From an uncultured Caryophanales bacterium (GTDB taxonomy: Bacteria > Bacillota_I > Bacilli_A > RFN20 > CAG-826), in assembly GCA_946612115.1 (NCBI GenBank), contig CAMOEI010000002.1:62001-126000 (forward strand): 64,000 nt of DNA, in the 5' to 3' direction. A model generated the notes under the pieces. It worked only from the letters and a program-made list of their open reading frames with translations. It did no database searches and was not told where the DNA came from. This document shows, piece by piece, positions 46,129-55,999 of this stretch. Position numbers and translations under genes: made by a program. Within the stretch, counting starts at the first letter, position 1; every line of letters begins with the position of its first letter.

Positions 46129-48033
46129 ATGGTGAAAATTAAAACTAGCGAAGAATTAATTGCTCGTTCAGAAAAAGAACATGCTTGCTTAGATAAGAAG
46201 TTCCATTGCGAACCAGGCAAAAAGGCCATCGTCGTTTGTGGTGGTACAGGATGTTTAAGTTCTAACTCTAAAGAGTTACTTCATAGATTACAAGAACTTA
46301 TCAAAGAAAAAGGACTCGAAGATAAAGTTACTGCGAACATCGTTGGATGTTTCGGATTCTGCTCCCAAGGTCCATTTGTCAAAATCTTCCCAGAAGAAAC
46401 TTTATATACAAAAGTTAAAGTCTCTGACGCTGAAGAAATCATTGAAAAAGATATCATCGGTGGAGAGATTGTTGAACGTTTACTCTTTGTCGACCCTCAA
46501 ACAAAAGAAAGAGCCCAAAGACAACACGACATCAATTTCTATAAATTACAAAAAAGAGATATCGCTTTAAAGGGTAACGCTGAGATTAACCCTGAAGATA
46601 TCGATGAAGCTTTAGGTGCAGGAGCATTCCTCGCTTTAAATAAAGCCCTTCATATGTCCCAACAAGAAGTCATTAATGAAGTTCTTAAAAGTGGACTTAG
46701 AGGAAGAGGCGGCGCTGGATTCCCAACTGGAAGAAAGTGGCAATTTGCTTACGATGTCCAAAGCGATGAAAAATATGTCGTCTGTAATGGTGATGAAGGT
46801 GATCCAGGAGCGTTCATGGATCGTTCCATTATTGAAGGCAACCCAATTAACGTCATCGAAGGTATGATGATAGAAGGCTACGCTATTGGAGCAAAGAATG
46901 GTTATTTCTATATCCGTGCTGAATATCCAATCGCTGTCCAAAGATTAAGAAACGCTATTAAACAATGTGAAGAGATGGGTTTATTAGGCAAAAACATCTT
47001 AGGCACAGACTTTGAATTCCATTGCCATATTAGATTAGGTGCTGGAGCCTTCGTTTGTGGAGAAGAAACTGCTCTTCTTAACTCTATTGAAGGACAAAGA
47101 GGTATGCCTCGTCCACGTCCTCCATTCCCTGCTGTTAAAGGTTTATGGGGAAAACCATCAGTTATCAATAACGTTGAAACATTAGCAAACGTTCCATTTA
47201 TTCTCTTACACGGTGCGGATGCTTACGCTGCTATTGGTACTGAAAAATCTAAAGGAACAAAAGTTTTCGCTTTAGGTGGAAAAGTTAATAATGTTGGTCT
47301 TGTTGAAGTTCCAATGGGAATTACATTAAGACAATTAATTTATGATATCGGTGGAGGAATTCCTAACGGTAAGAAATTCAAAGCGATTCAAACCGGTGGC
47401 CCATCCGGAGGATGTTTAACTGAAAAAGACTTAGACACCCCAATTGATTATGATAACTTAATCGCTGCTGGATCGATGATGGGATCTGGTGGAGCGATTG
47501 TTATGGATGAAGACAACTGTATGGTTGATGTCGCAAAATTCTATATGACATTCATCTGTGATGAATCGTGTGGTAAATGTTCACCATGTAGAATTGGTAC
47601 AAAGAGATGTTTAGAAATCTTAGACAAGATTACTAATGGTAAAGGAACAATGGAAGATCTTGAAGAACTTAAGAATCTCGCCAATGTCATTAAGTCCAAC
47701 TCATTATGTGGTTTAGGACAAACTGCTCCAAACCCAATCTTATCCACAATGAATAGTTTCTATGATGAATATGTCGCACATATCGTCGATAAGAAATGTC
47801 CTGCTCACGTTTGTAAGAGCTTAATGCAATACCGCATTTTAGAAGACAAATGTGTCGGATGTGGAATGTGTGCTAGAAATTGTCCAGCAAGCGCGATTGA
47901 AAAAACCGATATTGTTCCTGCTGGAAAAGCACCAAATCTCCCACTTAGAGTGCACAAAATCAACGCTGAAAAATGTGTCAAATGTGGATTATGTCAATCC
48001 AACTGCCGCTTCGGTGCAGTTATTAAGGATTAA
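46129..48033 (+). CDS. hydB: electron-bifurcating [FeFe]-hydrogenase NAD-binding subunit (NuoF-like)
   Basis: 634 residues. N-terminal [2Fe-2S] thioredoxin-like domain (VVCGGTGCLSSNSKELL), then the FMN/NAD domain (SGLRGRGGAGFPTGRKW, NGDEGDPGAFMDRS), SLBB, a [4Fe-4S] site SCGKCSPCRIGTKRC, and a C-terminal two-cluster ferredoxin (CVGCGMCARNCPAS, CVKCGLCQSNCRFG). This arrangement is that of HydB in bifurcating hydrogenases that oxidise NADH and reduced ferredoxin together. Confidence 0.95.
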   Translation: MVKIKTSEELIARSEKEHACLDKKFHCEPGKKAIVVCGGTGCLSSNSKELLHRLQELIKEKGLEDKVTANIVGCFGFCSQGPFVKIFPEETLYTKVKVSDAEEIIEKDIIGGEIVERLLFVDPQTKERAQRQHDINFYKLQKRDIALKGNAEINPEDIDEALGAGAFLALNKALHMSQQEVINEVLKSGLRGRGGAGFPTGRKWQFAYDVQSDEKYVVCNGDEGDPGAFMDRSIIEGNPINVIEGMMIEGYAIGAKNGYFYIRAEYPIAVQRLRNAIKQCEEMGLLGKNILGTDFEFHCHIRLGAGAFVCGEETALLNSIEGQRGMPRPRPPFPAVKGLWGKPSVINNVETLANVPFILLHGADAYAAIGTEKSKGTKVFALGGKVNNVGLVEVPMGITLRQLIYDIGGGIPNGKKFKAIQTGGPSGGCLTEKDLDTPIDYDNLIAAGSMMGSGGAIVMDEDNCMVDVAKFYMTFICDESCGKCSPCRIGTKRCLEILDKITNGKGTMEDLEELKNLANVIKSNSLCGLGQTAPNPILSTMNSFYDEYVAHIVDKKCPAHVCKSLMQYRILEDKCVGCGMCARNCPASAIEKTDIVPAGKAPNLPLRVHKINAEKCVKCGLCQSNCRFGAVIKD

Positions 48034-48047
48034 GGAGGATCAAAACA

Positions 48048-49808
48048 ATGGGATTAGTGAACATTAAAATTGATGGTCAAGCTTATCAAGTTGAAAGTGG
48101 TCTTACCATCCTTGAAGCTGCAAGAAAATGCGGATTCAATATCCCTTCATTATGTGCATTTAATAACGGCAAGTGCTCACGCGCTAGTTGTAGAGTGTGC
48201 TTAGTCGAAGTTAAAGGCGCTAGAGGTTTAGTGGCCTCTTGCGTTTACCCAGTTGCAGAAGGAATGGAAATTACTATTTCTTCTCAAAAAGCTAGTGACG
48301 CTCGTAGAGCGAGTGTTGAACTTATCTTATCTAACCACCATAAAAACTGCTTACAATGTGAGAAAAATGGACATTGTGAACTCTTAGAAGTTTCTAAGAT
48401 GGTTGGTGCTAGAGATCATATGTATGAAGGTGAACAAACTCCTTCCACAATTGATGAACTTGCTCCAGGATTAATTAGAGATACATCAAAATGTATTTTA
48501 TGTGGTAGATGTATTGAAAGATGTAAAGAAGCCCAAGGTATTTCTATTCTTGGATTTGAAAATCGTGGCTTTAAAACCATTGTTTCTCCAGTCGGAAATA
48601 GAAGCTTCGCTAATTCTCCATGTATGCAATGTGGACAATGTGTTAACGTTTGTCCAACTGGCGCATTAATGGAACATAGCGAAATCGACAAAGTCGATGA
48701 AGCCTTTAGGCAAGGAAAGAAAGTCATCGTTCAAACCGCTCCTGCTGTTAGAGCAGCAATCGCTGAAGAATTCGGCGAAAGAATCGGAACTCCAGGAACT
48801 GGAAAGATGGTTGCAGCCTTACATAGACTTGGTTTCTACCGCGTGTTTGACACTAACTTTGCAGCCGACTTAACCATTATGGAAGAAGCTCACGAATTAT
48901 TAGTGAGAATTAAAGAAGGTGGAGTCCTTCCACAAATCACTTCTTGCTCTCCAGGATGGATTAACTATATGGAATATTTCTACCCAGAAATAATTCCTCA
49001 TGTCTCAACTTGTAAATCCCCACATATGATGATGGGTGCGATTATTAAGAGCTATTTCGCTAAGAGTCATGAATTAGATCCAAAAGATATCTTTGTGGTT
49101 TCAATTATGCCTTGTACTGCTAAAAAGTATGAAAGACAAAGAAAAGAAATGCCAAATGATGTCGATGCAGTTCTCACTACAAGAGAATTAGCAAAGCTAA
49201 TTAAGCGTAGTGGAATTAATTGGACTAGATTACCTGAAGAAGAATTTGATAACGACTTATTAGGCGAATATAGTGGTGCTGGAGTTATTTTCGGTGTTAC
49301 TGGCGGAGTTATGGAAGCTGCTTTACGTACTGCTTATTTCTGGATGACTGGAAAAGAATACGGCAAAGTCAACTTTGAGGCTGTTAGAGGCCAAGAAGGT
49401 ATTAAAGAAGCCACTGTTGATGTTGAAGGTACAAAAGTTAAAGTTGCTGTTTGCTCTGGTATGAGAAATGCGAAAGTCTTGCTTGAACAAATCAAAGAGG
49501 GCAAATCTCCATATGCCTTTATTGAAATCATGGGATGTCCAGGTGGATGTATCAACGGCGGTGGACAACCATTTGTTAAACCAATGTTCTTACCAAATGA
49601 AGATGATAATATCTTAGATACATATCGCGAAAAACGCGCTAGCATCTTATATAGCGAAGATGAAAGACAAGTTATTAGACAATCTCATAACAATAAAGAC
49701 ATTCAAAAGCTTTATAAGGACTTCTTAGGCGAACCTGGTAGTGAAATCGCTGAAGAATTATTACATACTTCTTACGACGCTCACCGTGAAAAGTTCCCTA
49801 ATAAATAG
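48048..49808 (+). CDS. hydA: [FeFe]-hydrogenase catalytic subunit
   Basis: 586 residues. N-terminal [2Fe-2S] domain (CSRASCRVCLVEVKG), a His-Cys3 cluster (HHKNCLQCEKNGHC), two [4Fe-4S] sites (CILCGRCIERCKEAQG, CMQCGQCVNVCPTGA), then the H-cluster domain with all three signatures: TSCSPGWINYME, MPCTAKKYERQ and MGCPGGCINGGGQP. Produces or oxidises H2; HydABC together would dispose of reducing equivalents in fermentation. Maturation genes hydEFG are not in the window. Confidence 0.97.
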   Translation: MGLVNIKIDGQAYQVESGLTILEAARKCGFNIPSLCAFNNGKCSRASCRVCLVEVKGARGLVASCVYPVAEGMEITISSQKASDARRASVELILSNHHKNCLQCEKNGHCELLEVSKMVGARDHMYEGEQTPSTIDELAPGLIRDTSKCILCGRCIERCKEAQGISILGFENRGFKTIVSPVGNRSFANSPCMQCGQCVNVCPTGALMEHSEIDKVDEAFRQGKKVIVQTAPAVRAAIAEEFGERIGTPGTGKMVAALHRLGFYRVFDTNFAADLTIMEEAHELLVRIKEGGVLPQITSCSPGWINYMEYFYPEIIPHVSTCKSPHMMMGAIIKSYFAKSHELDPKDIFVVSIMPCTAKKYERQRKEMPNDVDAVLTTRELAKLIKRSGINWTRLPEEEFDNDLLGEYSGAGVIFGVTGGVMEAALRTAYFWMTGKEYGKVNFEAVRGQEGIKEATVDVEGTKVKVAVCSGMRNAKVLLEQIKEGKSPYAFIEIMGCPGGCINGGGQPFVKPMFLPNEDDNILDTYREKRASILYSEDERQVIRQSHNNKDIQKLYKDFLGEPGSEIAEELLHTSYDAHREKFPNK

Positions 49809-49825
49809 TTAGAACTATAAATATT

Positions 49826-49857
49826 AAGTATTGGTGTTATCATCAATACTTTTTATT
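49826..49857 (+). terminator. terminator after hydA
   Basis: AAGTATTG / CAATACTT stem with a 10-nt loop, followed by TTTTATTT. Confidence 0.85.
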
Positions 49858-49922
49858 TACTTTGAATAGAGATATTTTAATTAGATTATAAATTTATGTT
49901 ATAATCTTATTCGCACAATATT

Positions 49923-51260
49923 ATGGACATTAAAATTTATAATTCATTAACAAATAAAGTTGAACCATTCGAAACATTAAAACCAAATGAAGTTTCAATG
50001 TATGTCTGTGGTCCAACTGTTTATAACTACCCACATATTGGTAATATGAGACCAGTAGTGGTCTTTGATGTTTTAAGACGCTTTTTAAGCTATGTTGGTT
50101 ATAAAGTTACTTACGTCAGCAATTTCACTGATGTTGATGATAAAATCATCAAAGAAGCTAAAAAAGAAAATAAAACTGAAAAAGAATTAACTGAATTTTA
50201 TATTGCAGAATTTAAAAAGACTACAGAAGCGATTGGAAGCATGATTCCAAATATCACTCCTAAAGTTACTGAATATATTGAAAAGATTATTTCTTATGTT
50301 GATAACTTAATTAAATTAGGCGCTGCTTATGAAGTTGATGGAGATGTTTATTTTAGAGTAAATAAAATTAAAGACTATGGTGCGCTCAGTAAAATAAATG
50401 TAGAAGATTTAATCGTGGGCGCGCGTATTGAAGAGAATTCGCAAAAGGAATCTCCATTAGATTTTGCCTTATGGAAAAAAACTAATGAAGGAATCAATTG
50501 GCCATCTCCTTGGGGAAATGGACGCCCAGGTTGGCATACGGAATGTTGCGTAATGATCGACACAATTTTCCCAAGTCACTACATTGATATTCATGGTGGA
50601 GGATACGATTTAAAATTCCCTCACCATGAAAATGAAATCGCTCAATCGGAAGCCACGCACGGCAATAAGATCGCTAAATATTGGATGCACAATGCCTTTA
50701 TTAATTTTGGTAATGAAAAAATGTCTAAGAGCTTAGGTAATGTTGTCTACGCTAAAGACATGATTGAGAAATTTGGTGGCCCTGTCACTAGATTAGTTAT
50801 TCTCAGTGCCCATTACCGTCAGCCTGTTAATTTTACAGATGAAACTGTTCAAGCTTCGTTACAAGAAGTTAATAAGATGAAAATGGCGTATAAACAAATG
50901 GCCTTAAAACTTCAAACCAGCGATGTTGATTTAGAAAGCGGTAAACCAACCTACATTAACGGATTTTTAGAAGCTTTATCTGACGATTTAAATACCGCGA
51001 ATGCGCTTAGTGAACTATATAATCTATTAAAGCTAGCCAACCAAGAACTTAGAACAAGAGATTGCGATCTAAATAAGCTTAATGACTATTTCAAGACATT
51101 AACTGATATGTTTTATGTTTTAGGACTAGATATTAGATATGTAAAAATGGATGAAAACGCCAAAAATATCTATCAAAAATACATTGAAAGTAAAAATATT
51201 AAAGATTTCGAAGCATCTGATAAATACCGTCAAGAACTAATGAATCTTGGCATTATGTAA
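49923..51260 (+). CDS. cysS: cysteinyl-tRNA synthetase
   Basis: 445 residues, class I enzyme. HIGH-type motif VCGPTVYNYPHIGNMRP, zinc ligands including GWHTECCVM, ISINE-equivalent DIHGGGYDLKFPHHENE and KMSKSLGN. TATAAT at 49900-49905 leaves about 11 nt of leader and no clear ribosome binding site before the ATG. Followed by rlmB and a sigH-like gene as in Bacilli. Confidence 0.98.
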   Translation: MDIKIYNSLTNKVEPFETLKPNEVSMYVCGPTVYNYPHIGNMRPVVVFDVLRRFLSYVGYKVTYVSNFTDVDDKIIKEAKKENKTEKELTEFYIAEFKKTTEAIGSMIPNITPKVTEYIEKIISYVDNLIKLGAAYEVDGDVYFRVNKIKDYGALSKINVEDLIVGARIEENSQKESPLDFALWKKTNEGINWPSPWGNGRPGWHTECCVMIDTIFPSHYIDIHGGGYDLKFPHHENEIAQSEATHGNKIAKYWMHNAFINFGNEKMSKSLGNVVYAKDMIEKFGGPVTRLVILSAHYRQPVNFTDETVQASLQEVNKMKMAYKQMALKLQTSDVDLESGKPTYINGFLEALSDDLNTANALSELYNLLKLANQELRTRDCDLNKLNDYFKTLTDMFYVLGLDIRYVKMDENAKNIYQKYIESKNIKDFEASDKYRQELMNLGIM

Positions 51261-51261
51261 T

Positions 51262-51981
51262 ATGGAAAAAGCCAAACAACCTAATATTATTTTCGGTCGC
51301 AATCCTGTCAAGGAAGCTTTAAGAGCGGACAAAGTTCTTAAAGTTTATATTTCTAATGGATTTTCCGATAAAGAAATTAACCCTCTTTTACAAGATAAAA
51401 AGCCATATATTAAGGTTGTTAGTAATAGCGAACTCGACGCTAAATGTAATGGAGTTCATCAAGGTATAATGGCCGAAATTAAACCATATGAGTATTTAGA
51501 TTTCAACGAGCTAATAAGGCGAAGCAGAAAAGAAAAGCTTCCACTTATTATTTTGCTTGACGGAATCAATGATCCACATAATCTTGGCGCTATATTAAGA
51601 AGCGCAGATGTTTTTGGAGCAACTGGTATTGTAATTCCAAAACATAATTCAGTTTCACTTAACGCAACGGTTGCTAAAACAAGTGCTGGAGCAATAAATT
51701 TTGTTCCAGTTTCTCAAGTTAGCAGCCTTAACCAAGCTATCGAAAAACTAAAAGACAATGGATTTTGGGTTGTGTCCACCGATGGAGCGGCGCAAATCAA
51801 TTACGGAGATCTCAAATATGATTTCCCTGTTGCCTTAGTCATTGGTAGTGAAGGTCAAGGTGTTAGCCGTTTGATAGTTAAGAATTCGGATTATGTCGTG
51901 AAGATCCCTCAATTTGGACACGTCAACTCGCTTAACGCTTCGGTTGCTGCAGGAATTTTATTAGCAAAAATCAGGGAATAA
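51262..51981 (+). CDS. rlmB: 23S rRNA guanosine-2251 2'-O-methyltransferase
   Basis: 239 residues from the ATG at 51262, one base after cysS. SpoU/TrmH family: N-terminal substrate-binding domain with IIFGRNPVKEALRADKVLKVY, then the trefoil-knot methyltransferase motifs DGINDPHNLGAILRSADVFGA, VIGSEGQGVSRL and VNSLNASVAAGILL. Genomic position between cysS and sigH matches RlmB (YacO). Confidence 0.93.
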   Translation: MEKAKQPNIIFGRNPVKEALRADKVLKVYISNGFSDKEINPLLQDKKPYIKVVSNSELDAKCNGVHQGIMAEIKPYEYLDFNELIRRSRKEKLPLIILLDGINDPHNLGAILRSADVFGATGIVIPKHNSVSLNATVAKTSAGAINFVPVSQVSSLNQAIEKLKDNGFWVVSTDGAAQINYGDLKYDFPVALVIGSEGQGVSRLIVKNSDYVVKIPQFGHVNSLNASVAAGILLAKIRE

Positions 51982-52014
51982 TTACGTCATTGATCCAGAA
52001 AGGAGGACTGAAAG

Positions 52015-52626
52015 ATGTCTAACTTGAAAGATCTGACTGACGAAGAGTTAGTTTCCATGTGTAAGCTTGGGAAGTCTGAAGCGGAACTCGAGCTTTATAA
52101 CCGTTATTTGATACATTCAAAGAAGATGGCAGGCGATATTTATTATAATTACGCCGCAGCATGCAATATTGAGTTCGAAGACCTCGTGTCGATCGGACTT
52201 TTTTCTTTTTATAACGCTGTTTTAAAGTTTAGAATGTCACATTCGTTTTTCAAATATTGGAAAAAGATTGCTTATTACGAAATGATGAATGAAGTTAAAT
52301 CTCAATCGATTTCTTATATTCTTGAAGATACGACTGCAAAGATGCTTGGTTTTGATGAAAGCATTCATTATGAATTATTTGCGTCTAATGATATTAGCCA
52401 GGCTGAACTAGAAAGAAAACGTAAAATCGCCTTCGAAGATGCATGTAAAGAATTAAGCAATGACAATAGCCCACTAGATCCGCTAGCAATTGACGTTTTT
52501 CTTTTGTATTTAGATGGCTATAACTTTAAGGAAATTTCCAAAAAGTTATCTATTAAATATTGCGCTGTTCGTCGTATTCATTCTCAAGTAGTCGATATAC
52601 TGAAAGGTCTATTAGCAAAGAAATAA
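52015..52626 (+). CDS. sigma-70 family factor, SigH-like
   Basis: 203 residues. Region 2 is recognisable (TDEELVSMCKLGKSEAELEL, EFEDLVSIGLFSFYNAVLKF) and the end has a region 4-type helix-turn-helix (YLDGYNFKEISKKLSIKYCAVRR). It occupies the place of sigH after rlmB. The HTH and region 2.4 are diverged. In Bacilli the factor controls transition-state or competence genes; a similar role is inferred. AAAGGAGG precedes the ATG. Confidence 0.75.
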   Translation: MSNLKDLTDEELVSMCKLGKSEAELELYNRYLIHSKKMAGDIYYNYAAACNIEFEDLVSIGLFSFYNAVLKFRMSHSFFKYWKKIAYYEMMNEVKSQSISYILEDTTAKMLGFDESIHYELFASNDISQAELERKRKIAFEDACKELSNDNSPLDPLAIDVFLLYLDGYNFKEISKKLSIKYCAVRRIHSQVVDILKGLLAKK

Positions 52627-52661
52627 TTTTATAACATTAAAAAGATGTTATAATTAACGAC

Positions 52662-53477
52662 ATGAAAAATGTTGTCGTTAATAAATTAAACTTTTCATAC
52701 GATAAGGAAACTGAAGTCTTAAAAGACGTCAGTTTAGAAATCGAAAAAGGTCAATATGTTTCAATTGTTGGACATAATGGTAGTGGAAAGAGCACCTTAG
52801 GGAAACTCCTCATTGGTTTATTAACACCTAAAAGTGGAGATATAACGATTTGTGGTCTCCCATTAAATAAAGACAACATTAATGAGATTAGAAGTAAAGT
52901 TGCGATTGTTTTCCAAAATCCCGATAACCAATTTATTGGGGCTACAGTAGAAGATGATATTGCCTTTTCTTTAGAAAATCAGAACATAGACCGTAAAAAG
53001 ATGCCTGAATTAATTAAAAAGGCTGCTAGCGATGTTGGAATGATTGATTTTCTAACTAAAGAACCTAGTTATCTTTCTGGAGGCCAAAAGCAAAGAGTAG
53101 CTATTGCGGATTCATTAGTGAGAAATCCAGAAATACTAATTCTTGATGAAGCCACCAGCATGCTTGACCCTTCAGGCAAAGAAGAGATTACTCGATTAAT
53201 CTTAGAACTCAAAAAGAAAAATAAAGACTTAACTATTATCTCCATTACACACGATATTGAAGAAGCGTATAAAAGCGATCATATTATTTTGATTCAAAAT
53301 GGAGAAGTCGTTTTAAGCTTGCCTCCAAAAGAATTATTTAATTCATATGAATTAATTGAGAAATATCATCTTGATATTCCTTTTGAAGTGAAATTAAAAA
53401 AGGCACTTATTGATAATGGCTATAAAGTTGATGAAGAGTCTAGCTTAGACGAATTAGGAGAATTATTATGCCGATAA
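52662..53477 (+). CDS. ecfA1: ECF transporter ATPase EcfA1
   Basis: 271 residues, ABC ATPase: Walker A GHNGSGKST, Q-loop VFQNPDNQFIGATVEDD, signature LSGGQKQRVAIA, Walker B LILDEATSMLDP. With EcfA2 and EcfT it energises vitamin and metal uptake through separate S components, none of which lie here. TATAAT (52649-52654) ends 7 bp before the ATG: leaderless. Confidence 0.94.
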   Translation: MKNVVVNKLNFSYDKETEVLKDVSLEIEKGQYVSIVGHNGSGKSTLGKLLIGLLTPKSGDITICGLPLNKDNINEIRSKVAIVFQNPDNQFIGATVEDDIAFSLENQNIDRKKMPELIKKAASDVGMIDFLTKEPSYLSGGQKQRVAIADSLVRNPEILILDEATSMLDPSGKEEITRLILELKKKNKDLTIISITHDIEEAYKSDHIILIQNGEVVLSLPPKELFNSYELIEKYHLDIPFEVKLKKALIDNGYKVDEESSLDELGELLCR

Positions 53478-54316
53478 AAGTTAATAATCTCTCTTATATC
53501 TATCTTCCTAAGACTCCAAACGAGACCAAAGCATTGAATAATGTTTCTTTAGAAATCCCTAATGGTCAAATTACTGCGATAGTTGGCCACACTGGTAGTG
53601 GTAAATCCACTTTGATTCAAACATTTAATCAATTAATTAAACCATCTAGCGGATTTGTTAATATCGATGACAAATTTGTTGTTGAATCGAGTAAGAAAAA
53701 GAATAAAAAGATTAAGGATTTGAGGAAATATTTATCTATTGTCTTCCAATTTCCAGAATATCAATTATTTGAAGAAACAGTTGAAAAAGATGTTGCTTAT
53801 GGTTTGAAAAACTTTGGGTTGAAAGAACCAGAAGCAATTATTAAGGCACATGAAGCTTTAAAACAAGTTGGAATTAATGAATCTTTCTACTTGAGGTCTC
53901 CATTTGAATTATCTGGAGGAGAAAAAAGACGTGTCGCAATCGCAGGAATAATTGTTTTAGATCCACAAATTATTGTTTTAGATGAGCCTACAGCAGGACT
54001 TGATCCTGAGGGCAGTAAAACCATATTAGATTTAATTCTTTCTTTGAAGAAAGAAGGTAAAACAATTATCTTAGTTACTCATGATATGAACATCGTTCAA
54101 TCATATTGTGATAACGTTGTTGTTTTAAATAAAGGCGAATTAGTTTTTCAAGGAACTCCTAGTGAATTGTTCTCTACAGATGTTTCAAGGTTTTCTATCG
54201 AAATTCCTCCTTTATATGCCTTTTGTCAGTCTTTAAAACAAAAAGGACTCAATCTTGATATATCTAAAATTCAATCTATCGAAGACTTAATGTCTCAAAT
54301 TAAGGAGAAAAGATGA
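53468..54316 (+). CDS. ecfA2: ECF transporter ATPase EcfA2
   Basis: 282 residues. Walker A GHTGSGKST, Q-loop VFQFPEYQLFEETVEKD, signature ELSGGEKRRVAIAG, Walker B VLDEPTAGLDP. Overlaps ecfA1 by 10 bp and ecfT by 4 bp. The paired use of two different ATPases is the group II (shared module) ECF arrangement. Confidence 0.95.
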   Translation: MPIKVNNLSYIYLPKTPNETKALNNVSLEIPNGQITAIVGHTGSGKSTLIQTFNQLIKPSSGFVNIDDKFVVESSKKKNKKIKDLRKYLSIVFQFPEYQLFEETVEKDVAYGLKNFGLKEPEAIIKAHEALKQVGINESFYLRSPFELSGGEKRRVAIAGIIVLDPQIIVLDEPTAGLDPEGSKTILDLILSLKKEGKTIILVTHDMNIVQSYCDNVVVLNKGELVFQGTPSELFSTDVSRFSIEIPPLYAFCQSLKQKGLNLDISKIQSIEDLMSQIKEKR

Positions 54317-55197
54317 ATAACTTAACGTTTGGTCGATATTCTCCTTATGATACCTTTGTTCATCGTTTAGATCCTAGAACCAAAATCTTAATGATGATTC
54401 TTTTGATGGTGGCAATTTTCTTGCAAATTCCTACCTGGTCGACAACATTAATACTTTCTGGATTGGTTTTGTTATTTTTAGTTATTGTCATGATTACATC
54501 CAAGATTAAAATTAAAGACTTTTTCAAAAGCTTATCTGCGATGTGGATCATGATTATCTTATTGATAATCGTTTATGTCTTTATCCCTAATCCAAACTAT
54601 AACCCTGCACATATTGTGTTTAAAATTGGAACATATGGAGTGAATTATGACGCTTTTTATCAAGGCGGATATATTATTTTGCGCTTGGTTTTGATGGTTA
54701 TGCTTACAATGATATTAACTAGCACTACAAAACCTATGGATTTAACCTATGCACTTGAATGGTATATGACTCCTTTAAAGCTAGTTAAGTTCCCTATTCA
54801 TATAGTAGCGATGACTTTAAGCATTGCTTTAAGATTTATTCCTACTTTATTAGATGAAACTAATAGGATTATTAAAGCACAAGCTTCTAGGGGAGTTGAT
54901 TATAATACTATGAATCCAATTAAAAAGATTGGTTCTTTGTTATCGCTTATTATTCCATTATTTGTTTCTGCAATTAATAGAAGTGAAGAACTCTCTAATG
55001 CCATGGAAGCTCGTGGCTATGATCCATATGGAAAAAGAACAAGATATCGTAAATTATCTTTTAGATGGATTGATTTGATTGCCTTTATTGTTGTATTAGC
55101 CATTTTTGGTGGAATTTTAACATTAAGAATCATGGTAGCATGTGGCTATAATGTTGATTTGATTTATTGGATTTTCGGTGCAAAACCGCTATTTTAA
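54313..55197 (+). CDS. ecfT: ECF transporter transmembrane subunit EcfT
   Basis: 294 residues, five or six membrane helices (ILMMILLMVAIFLQI, LVLLFLVIVMI, MWIMIILLIIVYVFI and others). Both coupling-helix motifs of EcfT are present: AQASRGVDY and AMEARGYDPYG. Recruits the two ATPases and various S subunits. Starts with ATGA overlap. Confidence 0.95.
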   Translation: MNNLTFGRYSPYDTFVHRLDPRTKILMMILLMVAIFLQIPTWSTTLILSGLVLLFLVIVMITSKIKIKDFFKSLSAMWIMIILLIIVYVFIPNPNYNPAHIVFKIGTYGVNYDAFYQGGYIILRLVLMVMLTMILTSTTKPMDLTYALEWYMTPLKLVKFPIHIVAMTLSIALRFIPTLLDETNRIIKAQASRGVDYNTMNPIKKIGSLLSLIIPLFVSAINRSEELSNAMEARGYDPYGKRTRYRKLSFRWIDLIAFIVVLAIFGGILTLRIMVACGYNVDLIYWIFGAKPLF

Positions 55198-55206
55198 TGG
55201 AAAATT

Positions 55207-55941
55207 ATGAGAATTTTAGCAACTGTTTCATATAAAGGAACAAACTATTATGGATGGCAAAAGCAACCAAATCAAATAACTATTCAAGAGACGATTGAAA
55301 CTGTTTTTTCACAATATTTTAACGAGCCAATTTCTGTAGTAGCGTCTGGTAGAACTGATGCTGGAGTTCACGCTATTGGACAACGATTCCATTTTGATGT
55401 AAATAGAGACAACATTGATCTTTCAAGAGCGTTATATTCGTTAAATCGTATGCTTCCTGTAGATATAAAACTTGAAAATTTTCAAGAAGTGGATTCAGAT
55501 TTCCACGCTAGATTTGATGCGAAAACAAAAACATATGCCTATTCTATTTCTAACGTTTCTAAGGACCCATTTTTTAACGATATTCATTTTATTTATCCCT
55601 ATCCATTTGACGAAGAAACCTTTTCTGATGCGTTAACCCACTTTATTGGAGTACATAATTTTAAAAATTTCACTTCTAAAGAGGAAGATGAGGACAATTT
55701 TGTTCGTGATATTAAGTCAATTGTTGTTGAAAAGACTGATTTGATTTATCAAGTTAAGCTAAAAGGCACTGGTTTTATGCGATATATGATTAGGTTTATT
55801 ATTGGTGCTGCGTTAGATGTAATGAACGGTAAATACACTGTCGAAGATATCGATAATGCTTTAAAAGATGATTCACCAAGACATATTTTTTCATCTAAAG
55901 CACCAGCCTGTGGTTTGTTTTTATTAGATGTTGAGTATTAA
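55207..55941 (+). CDS. truA: tRNA pseudouridine(38-40) synthase
   Basis: 244 residues. The catalytic Asp is in ASGRTDAGVHAIGQ; YKGTNYYGWQKQPNQ and the C-terminal GTGFMRYMIRFIIGA also match. Lies 9 bp after ecfT as in Bacillus. Confidence 0.97.
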   Translation: MRILATVSYKGTNYYGWQKQPNQITIQETIETVFSQYFNEPISVVASGRTDAGVHAIGQRFHFDVNRDNIDLSRALYSLNRMLPVDIKLENFQEVDSDFHARFDAKTKTYAYSISNVSKDPFFNDIHFIYPYPFDEETFSDALTHFIGVHNFKNFTSKEEDEDNFVRDIKSIVVEKTDLIYQVKLKGTGFMRYMIRFIIGAALDVMNGKYTVEDIDNALKDDSPRHIFSSKAPACGLFLLDVEY

Positions 55942-55999
55942 ATCTTTAATCTCAAAATGTCTTGTGTTATAGTTTTTAGCGGAAAAAAGAGGAAATTTT

